Source of the DNA: Streptomyces sp. Je 1-369
GTDB taxonomy: Bacteria > Actinomycetota > Actinomycetes > Streptomycetales > Streptomycetaceae
Reading direction: 5' to 3'
Length of the DNA stretch: 64,000 nt
Assembly (NCBI RefSeq): GCF_026810505.1
Contig: NZ_CP101750.1
Span: 5,761,501-5,825,500, forward strand
Below are positions 23,948-31,403 of this stretch, in pieces. Each line of letters starts with the position of its first letter. The first letter of the stretch is position 1. The notes below the pieces were generated by a model that saw only the letters and a program-made list of their open reading frames with translations, did not search any database and was not told where the DNA came from. The translations under genes and the position numbers were made by a program.

Positions 23948-24289
23948 GTGATCAGCAACAACGAGAGCTTCATCAGCACCGCGAAAATGACCGATCGCTC
24001 GGTCGTCGCTTCCTGCCTGCTCGGCTTCTCGAACCAGGGCACCGGTCTGTCCGGCGGCATCCCCGCCGTCCGTCCGATGTCTCCCTCCCTGCCTCTCGCC
24101 GGTCTTCCCGTCCGCGAGGCCAATGAGGGCAATGAGCGACCGACCAAGGCACCGGAAGCAGCAGTAGCGGAGGCGCAGGCCCAGGCCTATGCCTTTGCGG
24201 CAGCCGGTGCCGGATTCCGGAAGCAGACGACGCAGCACCACACGATGTGGGCCTTCCGTGGGCTCGAACCCTGGAGTGATCCAGTCTGA
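23948..24289 (+). CDS. Upstream ORF in the wblC leader
   Basis: A GTG-started 113-codon frame (VISNNESFISTAKMTDRS...) lies wholly in the wblC leader. AGAGGAGG sits nine bases upstream, one of the strongest ribosome-binding sites in the window, so it is surely translated. It resembles no enzyme. In Streptomyces and Mycobacterium, wblC/whiB7 is controlled by a leader ORF: slowed translation under ribosome-targeting antibiotics changes leader folding and lets RNA polymerase pass a terminator. Here the TGA (24287-24289) lies inside a hairpin at 24284-24302, just before the terminator at 24313. The function is inferred to be sensing through translation, with no role needed for the peptide itself. 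Confidence 0.8.
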   Translation: MISNNESFISTAKMTDRSVVASCLLGFSNQGTGLSGGIPAVRPMSPSLPLAGLPVREANEGNERPTKAPEAAVAEAQAQAYAFAAAGAGFRKQTTQHHTMWAFRGLEPWSDPV

Positions 24290-24302
24290 TCGACGATCAG
24301 AC
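24271..24302 (+). other. Competing hairpins at the wblC leader ORF stop
   Basis: Two small stems share one base. CTGGA (24271-24275) pairs with TCCAG (24280-24284), and GTCTGATCG (24284-24292) pairs with CGATCAGAC (24294-24302). The second encloses the leader-ORF TGA at 24287-24289, so a ribosome at the stop codon would melt it. Confidence 0.6.
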
Positions 24303-24312
24303 CGGCGCCTTC

Positions 24313-24355
24313 AGGGCCGCGGAACCCCACCCGGGATCCGCGGCCCTTCTGTTTT
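24313..24355 (+). terminator. Intrinsic terminator (attenuator) upstream of wblC
   Basis: AGGGCCGCGGA (24313-24323) and TCCGCGGCCCT (24337-24347) form a perfect 11-bp stem with a 13-base loop, followed by TCTGTTTT (24348-24355). It is unusually canonical for this genome and lies between the leader ORF and the wblC start, as expected of an attenuator. Confidence 0.88.
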
Positions 24356-24458
24356 CCCCAGAACAGGGAGAACGGAGCGAAGGGGCCGACAGCAAGACCC
24401 GGTACCAGCCGCCAACCGGCCGACCCAGGCCGGCACGACCAGACGAGGAAAACCCACC

Positions 24459-24827
24459 GTGCAACTCGAAGCGCACGCCCCGTCCGTACCGCCTTCACAG
24501 ACGCTCCCCCCGCCCGCACCCACGGAGGACCCGACCTTGACTCCCCTCACCGCGCTCACCGCGCTCGACGACGCCATCGAGAACCTCGGCGTACCCGTCC
24601 CCTGCCGTGCCTACGACCCGGAGGTCTTCTTCGCGGAGTCGCCGACCGACGTCGAGTACGCCAAGTCCCTCTGCCGCACCTGCCCGCTGATGGAGGCCTG
24701 CCTCGCGGGCGCCAAGGAGCGGCGTGAGCCGTGGGGCGTCTGGGGCGGCGAGCTGTTCGTCCAGGGTGTCGTCGTTGCCCGCAAGCGGCCGCGTGGTCGC
24801 CCGCGCAAGAACCCGGTCGTCGCATGA
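24459..24827 (+). CDS. wblC: WhiB-family iron-sulfur regulator WblC (WhiB7)
   Basis: WblC/WhiB7 is a transcription activator that binds the primary sigma factor and switches on intrinsic resistance to ribosome-targeting antibiotics. Four cluster cysteines are at residues 49, 72, 75 and 81, the last three in LCRTCPLMEAC. The GVWGG turn is at 93-97 and the AT-hook RGRPRK at 112-117; the AT-hook separates WhiB7 from other WhiB proteins. The start is GTG 24459 with GAGGA about ten bases upstream, giving 122 residues. The stop overlaps the next start (ATGA). Regulation probably combines self-activation and the leader attenuator. Confidence 0.95.
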   Translation: MQLEAHAPSVPPSQTLPPPAPTEDPTLTPLTALTALDDAIENLGVPVPCRAYDPEVFFAESPTDVEYAKSLCRTCPLMEACLAGAKERREPWGVWGGELFVQGVVVARKRPRGRPRKNPVVA

Positions 24828-25147
24828 ACACCGCCGGAACCATCGACCGCCCCCTCACGCACGACCCCAAGAAGCAGGCCCCGATGAAGGCAGCCACCAG
24901 CGACTCGGCAGGCACCGCCACCCCAGACTTCACCACCACCGGCGCGTACGTTCCGCGCCAGAACAGGATCCGCAAGATGCAACTCAGCCCCGAAGCCATG
25001 GCTCGTGCGCATATGCACGAGCGCCTGCGCGAAGCCGAGGCTCAACGCCCGGTCGAGCGCCTGATGGCTGCCCGCCGCATGCAGCGCCGCGCGGAGCGCG
25101 CCTCGCTGCGTGCCCGGCGCGCGCTCGCCATAGCGGTCATGCAGTAA
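24824..25147 (+). CDS. Small basic hypothetical protein coupled to wblC
   Basis: This 107-residue protein starts at an ATG overlapping the wblC stop by four bases, so it is made from the same message. The first 50 residues look disordered; the rest is a strongly basic helix (about residues 55-107) with repeated RR and ER pairs, including RRMQRRAERASLRARR. I recognise no domain. Being coupled to WblC it may take part in the antibiotic response, possibly at RNA or ribosomes, but that is only a guess from charge and context. Confidence 0.75.
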   Translation: MNTAGTIDRPLTHDPKKQAPMKAATSDSAGTATPDFTTTGAYVPRQNRIRKMQLSPEAMARAHMHERLREAEAQRPVERLMAARRMQRRAERASLRARRALAIAVMQ

Positions 25148-25184
25148 CAGCCGCGAAGGCGCATCGGCACGACGACAGATGTAC

Positions 25185-25216
25185 GCGGGGGACGGTCCGA
25201 ACGGACCGTCCCCCGC
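25185..25216. terminator. Perfect 15-bp hairpin terminator after the wblC operon
   Basis: GCGGGGGACGGTCCG (25185-25199) and its exact complement (25202-25216) are separated by AA only. It lies 37 bases after the wblC-coupled gene and before the next promoter. Confidence 0.85.
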
Positions 25217-25251
25217 AGTGCGTTGTGCCCACGATCTTTCCCGCGCGGCGA

Positions 25252-25257
25252 TATGGT
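25252..25257 (+). promoter_or_regulatory. -10 element for a leaderless zinc-ribbon gene
   Basis: TATGGT ends six bases before GTG 25264, the spacing expected for a leaderless transcript. Confidence 0.5.
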
Positions 25258-25263
25258 CGCCCG

Positions 25264-25485
25264 GTGGAACAGCAGAACCGCCAGCCCCCGGAGACGGAGA
25301 CGGAGCCGATGCCGGTGCCGGTGCCGGAGCAGCTCGTGTGCTCACGCTGCGGCACGGTCGCCGAGGGCACGCCGCCGACCTGGACCTGCTCCGTGGAGAA
25401 CGGCGTCCGCCACTACTTCTGCGACGCCTGTGCCCGCGCCAATCTCAGAGCCATCGAAGGGCGCCTCGACTCCGACTGGTGGTGA
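25264..25485 (+). CDS. Small zinc-ribbon-type hypothetical protein
   Basis: The 73-residue product has a Gln/Glu/Pro-rich N-terminus and a compact C-terminal module with CSRCG (about residues 27-31) and, after 24 residues, CDACAR, preceded by an isolated cysteine in WTCSVENG. The CxxC pairs suggest one bound zinc. The W-rich end (DSDWW) is distinctive. No enzymatic function can be assigned. GTG 25264 is chosen because of the -10 hexamer immediately upstream. It converges on the ABC1 kinase gene, 13 bases away. Confidence 0.75.
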   Translation: MEQQNRQPPETETEPMPVPVPEQLVCSRCGTVAEGTPPTWTCSVENGVRHYFCDACARANLRAIEGRLDSDWW

Positions 25486-25498
25486 GCCGCCCCACGGC

Positions 25499-26884
25499 TC
25501 AGGCCTCCACCTCGACCGCGTCGGTCCCCTCGGCCTCCTCGGTCTCCTCCAACTCCTCCGGCTCCTCGACGAAGCCGGGCAGCCACTCCTCCAGCTCGTC
25601 CCGCATCCGCACCGTCGCATTCAGCTGGCACAGCACTCCGATCGTGCTCACCGTCACGCGGTGTATCAGCAGGTAGGCGGGCGGCAGGTTCAGATACCGG
25701 CCCAACTGGTAGGCGGGAGAGCGGACATCGGCCAGCCGGGCCGCGTGCTTGCGCATCCAGGCGCGGGTGAAGGTGAACTCCTCGACCGCCATGGGTTCGA
25801 TGATCGGCAGCAGGTAGTCGAGCACCGCCTGCGGTTCCAGATCGACGGACTCCTTGACGAAGCCCTCCTCGCACAACATCTCGTAGACCGCGTCGGCCTC
25901 GCCCTCGAGCGTCATCCGCAGGGACGTCCCGATGGTCGGGGGCAGCCCGTCGGGCAGCCGGTCGACCGTGCCGAAGTCCAGGACCCCGAGGCGATACCCC
26001 GCCTTCTCGTCGAAGAGCAGCCGGAAGTTCCCGGGGTGCGGATCGGCGTGCAGCAGACCCGTGCGCGCGGGACCGGAGAAGAGGAAGCGGGCCAGGAGCT
26101 GACCCGCCCGGTCGCGCTGCTCCTCCGTGCCGTCCGCGATCACCTCGGAGAGCGGCGTCCCGTCCATCCACTCGGTCACCAGGACCTGGTCGCTCTGGTG
26201 CACCACCTGCGGCACCACCACGTCCGGGTCGTCCGCGAACTCATCGGCGTGCGCCTGCTGGGCCTGGGCCTCCAAGCCATAGTCCAGCTCTTCCGACACA
26301 CGGTCGCGCAGCTCCGCGATGAGCGGCTTGATGTCCATCCCAGGGATGAGCGGCCCCAGCAGCCGGGCGAACCGGCTGAGCTGATTGAGATCGGACAGCA
26401 GCGCCTCACCCGCTCCCGGGTACTGCACCTTGACCGCGACCTCACGGCCGTCCGCCCACACGGCCCGGTGCACCTGCCCGATCGACGCGGCGGCCGCGGG
26501 CTTCTCCTCGAACTCCAGGAACAGCTCGCGCCAGTCCTTGCCTAGCCGTTCCTCCAGGACGGCGTGCACCGTCCTGGTGGGCATCGGCGGCGCCGCTTCC
26601 TGCAGCTTCGTCAGCGCCGCGCGGTACGGTCCCGCGACCTCCTCGGGCAGCGCGGACTCGAAGACGGACAGGGCCTGCCCGAACTTCATGGCGCCGCCCT
26701 TCAGCTCGCCGAGGACCTTGAAGAGCTGCTCGGCCGTGCGCTGCTGCAGCTCGCGCCCCACGATCTCCGCGGACTTGCCCCCGATCCGCTTGCCCAGCCC
26801 CCAGGTCGCGCGTCCCGCGAAGCCGAGTGGCAGCGCGGCCAGTTTGGCGGTACGGGTGACCGCCTTCCGGGGAAGATCAGACAT
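25499..26884 (-). CDS. ABC1/UbiB-type atypical kinase
   Basis: The 461-residue protein has all ABC1 family motifs: the KxGQ-type GGAMKFGQALS near residue 62, the alanine-rich loop AAASIGQVHRA near 130, the lysine in VAVKVQYPG, LLHADPHPGN near 278 and LDFG near 303. UbiB/ADCK relatives use ATP and support lipid-cofactor (quinone) metabolism; the substrate here is unknown. ATG 26884 has GGAGG five bases upstream; the frame extends to a TTG at 26896. The C-terminus is very acidic. The mycobacterial counterpart (Rv3197) also lies beside whiB7. It lies 41 bases downstream of the ThiF-like gene on the same strand. Confidence 0.93.
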   Translation of the reverse strand: MSDLPRKAVTRTAKLAALPLGFAGRATWGLGKRIGGKSAEIVGRELQQRTAEQLFKVLGELKGGAMKFGQALSVFESALPEEVAGPYRAALTKLQEAAPPMPTRTVHAVLEERLGKDWRELFLEFEEKPAAAASIGQVHRAVWADGREVAVKVQYPGAGEALLSDLNQLSRFARLLGPLIPGMDIKPLIAELRDRVSEELDYGLEAQAQQAHADEFADDPDVVVPQVVHQSDQVLVTEWMDGTPLSEVIADGTEEQRDRAGQLLARFLFSGPARTGLLHADPHPGNFRLLFDEKAGYRLGVLDFGTVDRLPDGLPPTIGTSLRMTLEGEADAVYEMLCEEGFVKESVDLEPQAVLDYLLPIIEPMAVEEFTFTRAWMRKHAARLADVRSPAYQLGRYLNLPPAYLLIHRVTVSTIGVLCQLNATVRMRDELEEWLPGFVEEPEELEETEEAEGTDAVEVEA

Positions 26885-26925
26885 GCGCCCCTCCAAGTCC
26901 CAGACAGCCGCGCCTTGTCAGGCGG

Positions 26926-28074
26926 TTACCCGGCCATTGTTGCGTGCGGCGTATCAGCAGCGGTGGGCCGATCCCCCTTAACGGACACGCCCGCCCCACA
27001 AGAGCATGATGGATGCGGCCAAATCGGGCTCGAGAGCCACTCGAATCCGGGAACGGAGGCCGTGTGACGGACCCCCGCACAGGCCGAAGGACCGCCGTCC
27101 AGGAAGGTCAGGGCGTGCCCCGCCGCCAGGCCCGCGACCGAGGTCGACAGCGCCAGGTCGCACGCGGGTACGTGGCGCGAGTGGCCCGAGCGCCACTGGG
27201 CCAGCATGCGCGGCCAGGTGGGATCGCGCTCCGCGCGCTGCCGGAACAGACACTCGGCGCACGCGGTCGTGCCCGGCAGGACCAGGGGGCCGACCACGCC
27301 CGTCCCCTCGAGCACGCCGGCGTAGAGATGAGGGGTGCCCGAGGCGAGCAGTTCCTCGGTCGCCGCCGGGGACGGCGCATACGCGTCCAGGCCGTCCCTC
27401 GGGGCGATGATCACGAGGGACAGGTCCGCTCCTTCCCTTTCGGCGGCCTGTCGGGACGGCCGGGACTGTCGGGGTGGACGACCGGGGGCCGCCTGTCGCA
27501 CCATCCGTCGCGCGGCCGTGTCCCTGCGCTCGCCGACGGACTCGGCGGGCAGCCCGCCCGGCGCGACATCCCACGGACGCACCTGCCCGCCGTCCCGCAC
27601 CTCGACACGCCCGACCCCCGCCCCCGCCAGCAACGAGGCCACCACGGCGCCCACCCGACCGGCACCCTGGACCCGCACCCGCACGGTCCGGCGCGCCGCC
27701 ACCTTCGCGATCGCATCGCCCGGCTCCGGCGACAGGAGCGAGAGCGAGGCCACATCACCCCGCAGCCGGTCCAGGCTCTCGCCGCGCTCACGCAGCGCAT
27801 CGGCCGCCGGGCCGCCCCCGGTCGAGTCGTCGAGGAGACCGGCCCGCGACAGCTCTCCCAGCAGCCGGTCCACGTGCCCGTCGGGCAGCCCCATCCGCCG
27901 ACCCTCCTCGCGCAGCAGAGGAACTCCCCGGGTGCCGTCCAGCAAGGTCAGGAAGCTGCTCGTCGCCGTGTCCATCGGGCCGAGCACCAAGGCGTGCGCG
28001 GGCGCCACCCCGAACTGCACGGTGCTCAGGTCCCGCCAGCCGCGCCGCAGCGCGGGCTTCAAGATCGGATGCAT
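26926..28074 (-). CDS. ThiF/E1-like protein with N-terminal winged-helix (cyclodehydratase C-protein type)
   Basis: The 382-residue protein has an N-terminal region that looks like a winged helix (about residues 40-85, ending HVDRLLGELSRAGLLDD), as in the peptide-binding domain of TOMM cyclodehydratase partner proteins. A Rossmann-type nucleotide site QGAGRVGAVVASLLAG is near 150, and zinc-type cysteines are in TACAECLFRQ and HPSCSCGAG. The usual E1 N-x-x-R-Q motif is not obvious, so adenylating activity is uncertain. No YcaO protein or precursor peptide is near. ATG 28074 has GGGGGA six bases upstream. It probably shares a transcript with the ABC1 kinase downstream. Confidence 0.8.
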   Translation of the reverse strand: MHPILKPALRRGWRDLSTVQFGVAPAHALVLGPMDTATSSFLTLLDGTRGVPLLREEGRRMGLPDGHVDRLLGELSRAGLLDDSTGGGPAADALRERGESLDRLRGDVASLSLLSPEPGDAIAKVAARRTVRVRVQGAGRVGAVVASLLAGAGVGRVEVRDGGQVRPWDVAPGGLPAESVGERRDTAARRMVRQAAPGRPPRQSRPSRQAAEREGADLSLVIIAPRDGLDAYAPSPAATEELLASGTPHLYAGVLEGTGVVGPLVLPGTTACAECLFRQRAERDPTWPRMLAQWRSGHSRHVPACDLALSTSVAGLAAGHALTFLDGGPSACAGVRHTASVPGFEWLSSPIWPHPSCSCGAGVSVKGDRPTAADTPHATMAG

Positions 28075-28265
28075 GGTCGTCCCCCGTCGGCCGGTCGGCG
28101 CGGATCCGTCCACCGCGCTCGATCGAATGCCAGAATGCCCGCCTCACCGGACCCCTGCGTCGCGTTGTCCACAGGCGGTGGGTATTCGTCGTACTAATCA
28201 AACGGACGGGGAGCGGAACAGCGCCGAACCGTCCCGGAGGCGGGACTTCCCCTATGCCCAGCGGG

Positions 28266-28271
28266 TAACGT
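28266..28271 (+). promoter_or_regulatory. -10 element for leaderless YgjP-like gene
   Basis: TAACGT ends six bases before GTG 28278, so transcription should begin at the start codon. Confidence 0.55.
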
Positions 28272-28277
28272 CGGGGC

Positions 28278-28901
28278 GTGCCCGCCGACCCGTCTCCTCG
28301 CGTCGCTGGGGAGACCTCAGCGCGTCGCGCCGGAGCTCCGCAGCGCAGCACGACCAGCCCGTCGCCGTCCGGCACGGGGACCAGCGCGGTCGAGGTGAGG
28401 CGGAGCGCCCGCCGCCGCAGAACGGTCTCCGCGTACCGGGAGGGCGACCGCACCGTCGTCCTCATCCCCGCACGCATGTCCGAGGCGGAGGAGCAGCGCT
28501 GGGTCAACGTGATGCTCGACAAGCTCGCGGCCCAGGAGAGCAAGCGGCTCCTCGGCGACGCGGAGCTCGCCGAGCGCGCGGGGCAGCTCTCCGACCAGTA
28601 CTTCGCAGGCCGCGCCAGGCCCGAGTCGGTCCGCTGGGTCACGAATCAGAACACCCGCTGGGGCTCCTGCACCCCGGCCGAGGGCAGCATCCGCCTCTCG
28701 CACCGGCTGCAGGGCATGCCCGAGTACGTCGTGGACTACGTCCTCGTCCATGAACTCGCCCACCTCCTCGTCCCCGGCCACGGCCCCAGCTTCTGGCGTC
28801 TCCTGGAGGCCTACCCCCGCACCGAGCGCGCCAGGGGGTACCTCGAAGGCGTGGTGGCGGCCGGTCGCCTGCCGCACCTGCCCGCCGCCCGCGAGGAGTG
28901 A
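28278..28901 (+). CDS. YgjP-like (M48/SprT-type) metallopeptidase
   Basis: The 207-residue protein begins with a low-complexity basic stretch (residues 1-55) and then a YgjP/DUF45 domain. The family pair NTRWGSCTP (near residue 123) and VLVHELAHLLVPGHGPSFW (near 155) is clear; HELAH is the zinc-binding catalytic motif and the following H-G-P-S-F-W is typical. No signal peptide or membrane segment is seen, so it is cytoplasmic. Substrates are unknown. GTG 28278 is supported by the -10 hexamer geometry. It diverges from the ThiF-like gene. Confidence 0.9.
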   Translation: MPADPSPRVAGETSARRAGAPQRSTTSPSPSGTGTSAVEVRRSARRRRTVSAYREGDRTVVLIPARMSEAEEQRWVNVMLDKLAAQESKRLLGDAELAERAGQLSDQYFAGRARPESVRWVTNQNTRWGSCTPAEGSIRLSHRLQGMPEYVVDYVLVHELAHLLVPGHGPSFWRLLEAYPRTERARGYLEGVVAAGRLPHLPAAREE

Positions 28902-29018
28902 ACGTCCGCCGGGTCCCGCAGTTGTGTAGCGGGTCTGTACCGGCTTGGTCCGCCGTCGGACTTTGCGGTTAGCCTGACGCGACGTATTCACATTCGGGAT
29001 GGGGGACGGTCGTTACGT

Positions 29019-30695
29019 ATGGCCAGGGAATTCCAACGCGGCCACAAGGCCAAGGTCAGTGACCTCACCGCCGGAACCGATCTGTACGTCGGCGTACAGA
29101 TCTCGGCGCCGGGACTGACGTTCGACATCAGCTGCTTCGGCCTGGACGCGAGCGAGCGGCTCTCGGACGACCGTTACTTCATCTTCTTCAACCAGCCGAA
29201 GTCGCCCGAGGAGTCGATCCAGCTCCTGGGCGCCCAGGCGGGCGACTCCGAATCCTTCCGGGTCACGCTCGACCGCATCCCGCAGCAGATCCAGCGCCTC
29301 TCGTTCACGGCGACGATCGACGGCGCCGGGCAGATGTCGCAGGTCGCCTCCGGGTACATCCGCATCGTCGCGGGCGGCGAGGAAGTGGTGCGCTACGCCT
29401 TCACCGGAGCGGAGTTCTCCACCGAGCGCGCCGTCATGCTGGGTGACTTCTACCTGAAGGACGTCTGGCGCTTCGCCGCCATCGGACAGGGCTTCGACGG
29501 CGGGCTCGACGCGCTCCTGCGGAACTTCGGCGGCGAGGTCGCCGAGGAGGAGCCCGCCGCCCCGCAGCAGCAGGCCGGCGCGCCCTCCTTCGCGCCGCCC
29601 GCCCAGGCCACCGCGCCGCCCGCGTTCGGCGCCCCGGCAGCCGCAGCACCGCAGCAGGCGCCTGTCCCGGCCCCCGCACCCGCCCCGGCCCCCGCGCAGC
29701 ACTTCGCACCGCCGCAGGGCGCCACACCGCCTCCGCCGCCCGCCCCCATGGAACCGTCGGTGCACGCGGCGCAGACCGTCGTGGCCCCGCTGAACCAGCC
29801 GCCGGGAGGGACCGTGCCGCCCCCGCCGGCCCCCTCGCCGTACGGCCAGCCGGGCCAGCAGCCCCCGCAGCAACCACAGTTCGGCCAGATCCCCGGCCAG
29901 CAGCCGACCGCCCCGCCGCCCCCGGGATACGGCCAGCAGCCCACCGCCCCGCCGCCGCCCGGCTACGGCCAGCAGCCCCCTGGTGGTCAGTTTCCCGGTC
30001 AGCCCGCCGCCCCGCAGGGCGCGGTACCCCAGGGCGCCGGTGTGGCAGCGGCCCTCCAGAAGTACCGCGAGGCCCCCACCGGCCAGCGCTGGACGCAGCA
30101 GAACGAGAAGCTGGTCCGCGTCGACCTGGGCGTCGCCGAGCAGCCCATCCTGGCCCGCCAGGGCAGCATGGTGCTCTACCAGGGCAAGGTCGAGTTCAGC
30201 TACAAGGGCGCGGGCTTCGCCGGCCGCATCGTGGGCAACGCCACCGGCCAGGAGATGCAGCTGATGCGCTGCTCCGGCCGCGGTCAGGTCTTCCTCGCGG
30301 AAGAGGCCACCCACCTGCACCCCATCGAACTCCAGGGTGACGCGATCTGCGTCTCCGCGGAGAACGTCCTCGCCTTCGACGAGACCCTCCAGCACGAGGT
30401 GCGCAGGATCGAGGGCCACGGCATCCCCGGCGGCGCACTGTTCGTCATGCAGTTCCAGGGCACCGGCACGGTCGTCGTGAAGACGCACGGCGTGCCCGTC
30501 GTGCTGCCCGTCACGCCGACGACGTTCGCGGACTGCCACGCCGTCGTCGCCTGGTCGGCCGCCGCTCAGGCGATCGTCTCCAGCCAGGTCAGGCTGCGCA
30601 GCAACGCGTACGCGGGCTCCACGGGGGAGAGCGTGAACCTCCAGTTCCGCGGCGCGCCCGGCAATTTCATCGTCGTCCAGCCGTACGAGGTCTGA
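29019..30695 (+). CDS. TerD-AIM24 fusion protein
   Basis: Residues 1-180 form a complete TerD domain, with a calcium-type acidic pattern in FDISCFGLDASERLSDD and the closing FAAIGQGFDGGLDALLRNFGG. About 181-345 is a Pro/Gln/Ala-rich linker with repeats of PTAPPPPGYGQQ. About 346-558 is an AIM24 domain with the recurring ILARQGSMVLYQGKVEF and ending IVVQPYEV. TerD proteins bind calcium and belong to tellurite/stress operons; AIM24 is a beta-rich domain of unknown function. The ATG follows GGGGGA 13 bases upstream. It leads an operon with two more AIM24 genes. Confidence 0.9.
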   Translation: MAREFQRGHKAKVSDLTAGTDLYVGVQISAPGLTFDISCFGLDASERLSDDRYFIFFNQPKSPEESIQLLGAQAGDSESFRVTLDRIPQQIQRLSFTATIDGAGQMSQVASGYIRIVAGGEEVVRYAFTGAEFSTERAVMLGDFYLKDVWRFAAIGQGFDGGLDALLRNFGGEVAEEEPAAPQQQAGAPSFAPPAQATAPPAFGAPAAAAPQQAPVPAPAPAPAPAQHFAPPQGATPPPPPAPMEPSVHAAQTVVAPLNQPPGGTVPPPPAPSPYGQPGQQPPQQPQFGQIPGQQPTAPPPPGYGQQPTAPPPPGYGQQPPGGQFPGQPAAPQGAVPQGAGVAAALQKYREAPTGQRWTQQNEKLVRVDLGVAEQPILARQGSMVLYQGKVEFSYKGAGFAGRIVGNATGQEMQLMRCSGRGQVFLAEEATHLHPIELQGDAICVSAENVLAFDETLQHEVRRIEGHGIPGGALFVMQFQGTGTVVVKTHGVPVVLPVTPTTFADCHAVVAWSAAAQAIVSSQVRLRSNAYAGSTGESVNLQFRGAPGNFIVVQPYEV

Positions 30696-30706
30696 GGGAG
30701 CCCGTC

Positions 30707-31387
30707 ATGAACCAGCAACTCGCGGGCTTCGCTCCCGCACCCGTAGCCGCCCGCATGGAGAACCACGGCCACCACATGGTCAAGGTGGCCATGCAGACCG
30801 GCAACGACCTCTTCGCGCGCGTGGGCTCGATGGTCGCCTACGAAGGGTTCGTGCAGTACGAGCCGAATCCGCCCGCCGTCCGTCAGGTCGCGCGCGAGTG
30901 GATGACCGGCGAGGGCGCACCCCTGATGAAGTGCTCAGGAGACGGCCTGCTCTACCTCGCCGACTACGGAGCGGACGTCGTCCTCATCAACCTGGCGGGC
31001 GACTCCCTCTCGGTGAACGGCACCAACCTGCTCGCCTTCGACGCGTCCCTCCAGTGGGGCGTCGAGCGAGTCAAGGGCATGGCCAAGTTCGCCGGACAGG
31101 GCCTCTGGAACATCAAGATCTCCGGCCAGGGCTGGGTCGCGCTGACCTCCCGCGGCACGCCGATCGTCGTCGACTGCGGCCGCGGCGACGACGAGACGTA
31201 CGTCGACCCGGACGCCCTGATCGCCTGGTCCCCGAACCTCAAGGTGAAGGGCAAGCGCAGCTTCAAGGCCGGCTCCCTCATCGGGCGCGGCAGCGGCGAG
31301 GCCTACCAGATGGGCTTCTCCGGAGAGGGCATCGTCGTCGTACAGCCCAGCGAGGACAGCACCGACCGCCTCCGAGCACGGGGCTGA
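30707..31387 (+). CDS. AIM24 family protein, second copy
   Basis: This 226-residue protein is one AIM24 domain. Family landmarks are LFARVGSMVAYEGFVQYE near residue 35, LMKCSGDGLLYLADYGADV near 70, LLAFDASLQWGVERVKG near 107 and a terminal GIVVVQPSED. It begins 11 bases after the TerD-AIM24 stop with GGAG upstream of ATG 30707. It has no signal or membrane helix. The three AIM24 domains of this operon have diverged clearly from one another, which suggests different subunits of one assembly. Confidence 0.9.
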   Translation: MNQQLAGFAPAPVAARMENHGHHMVKVAMQTGNDLFARVGSMVAYEGFVQYEPNPPAVRQVAREWMTGEGAPLMKCSGDGLLYLADYGADVVLINLAGDSLSVNGTNLLAFDASLQWGVERVKGMAKFAGQGLWNIKISGQGWVALTSRGTPIVVDCGRGDDETYVDPDALIAWSPNLKVKGKRSFKAGSLIGRGSGEAYQMGFSGEGIVVVQPSEDSTDRLRARG

Positions 31388-31403
31388 GGGGGAGCAGGAC
31401 ACC

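Noticed and set aside
25499..26884. Aminoglycoside or macrolide phosphotransferase next to wblC
   Set aside because: The KxGQ-type and AAAS motifs are specific to ABC1/UbiB kinases, not to antibiotic kinases.
26926..28074. Azoline/azole RiPP gene cluster around the ThiF-like protein
   Set aside because: No YcaO protein, oxidase, precursor peptide or transporter is close by; the flanking genes are housekeeping or stress genes.
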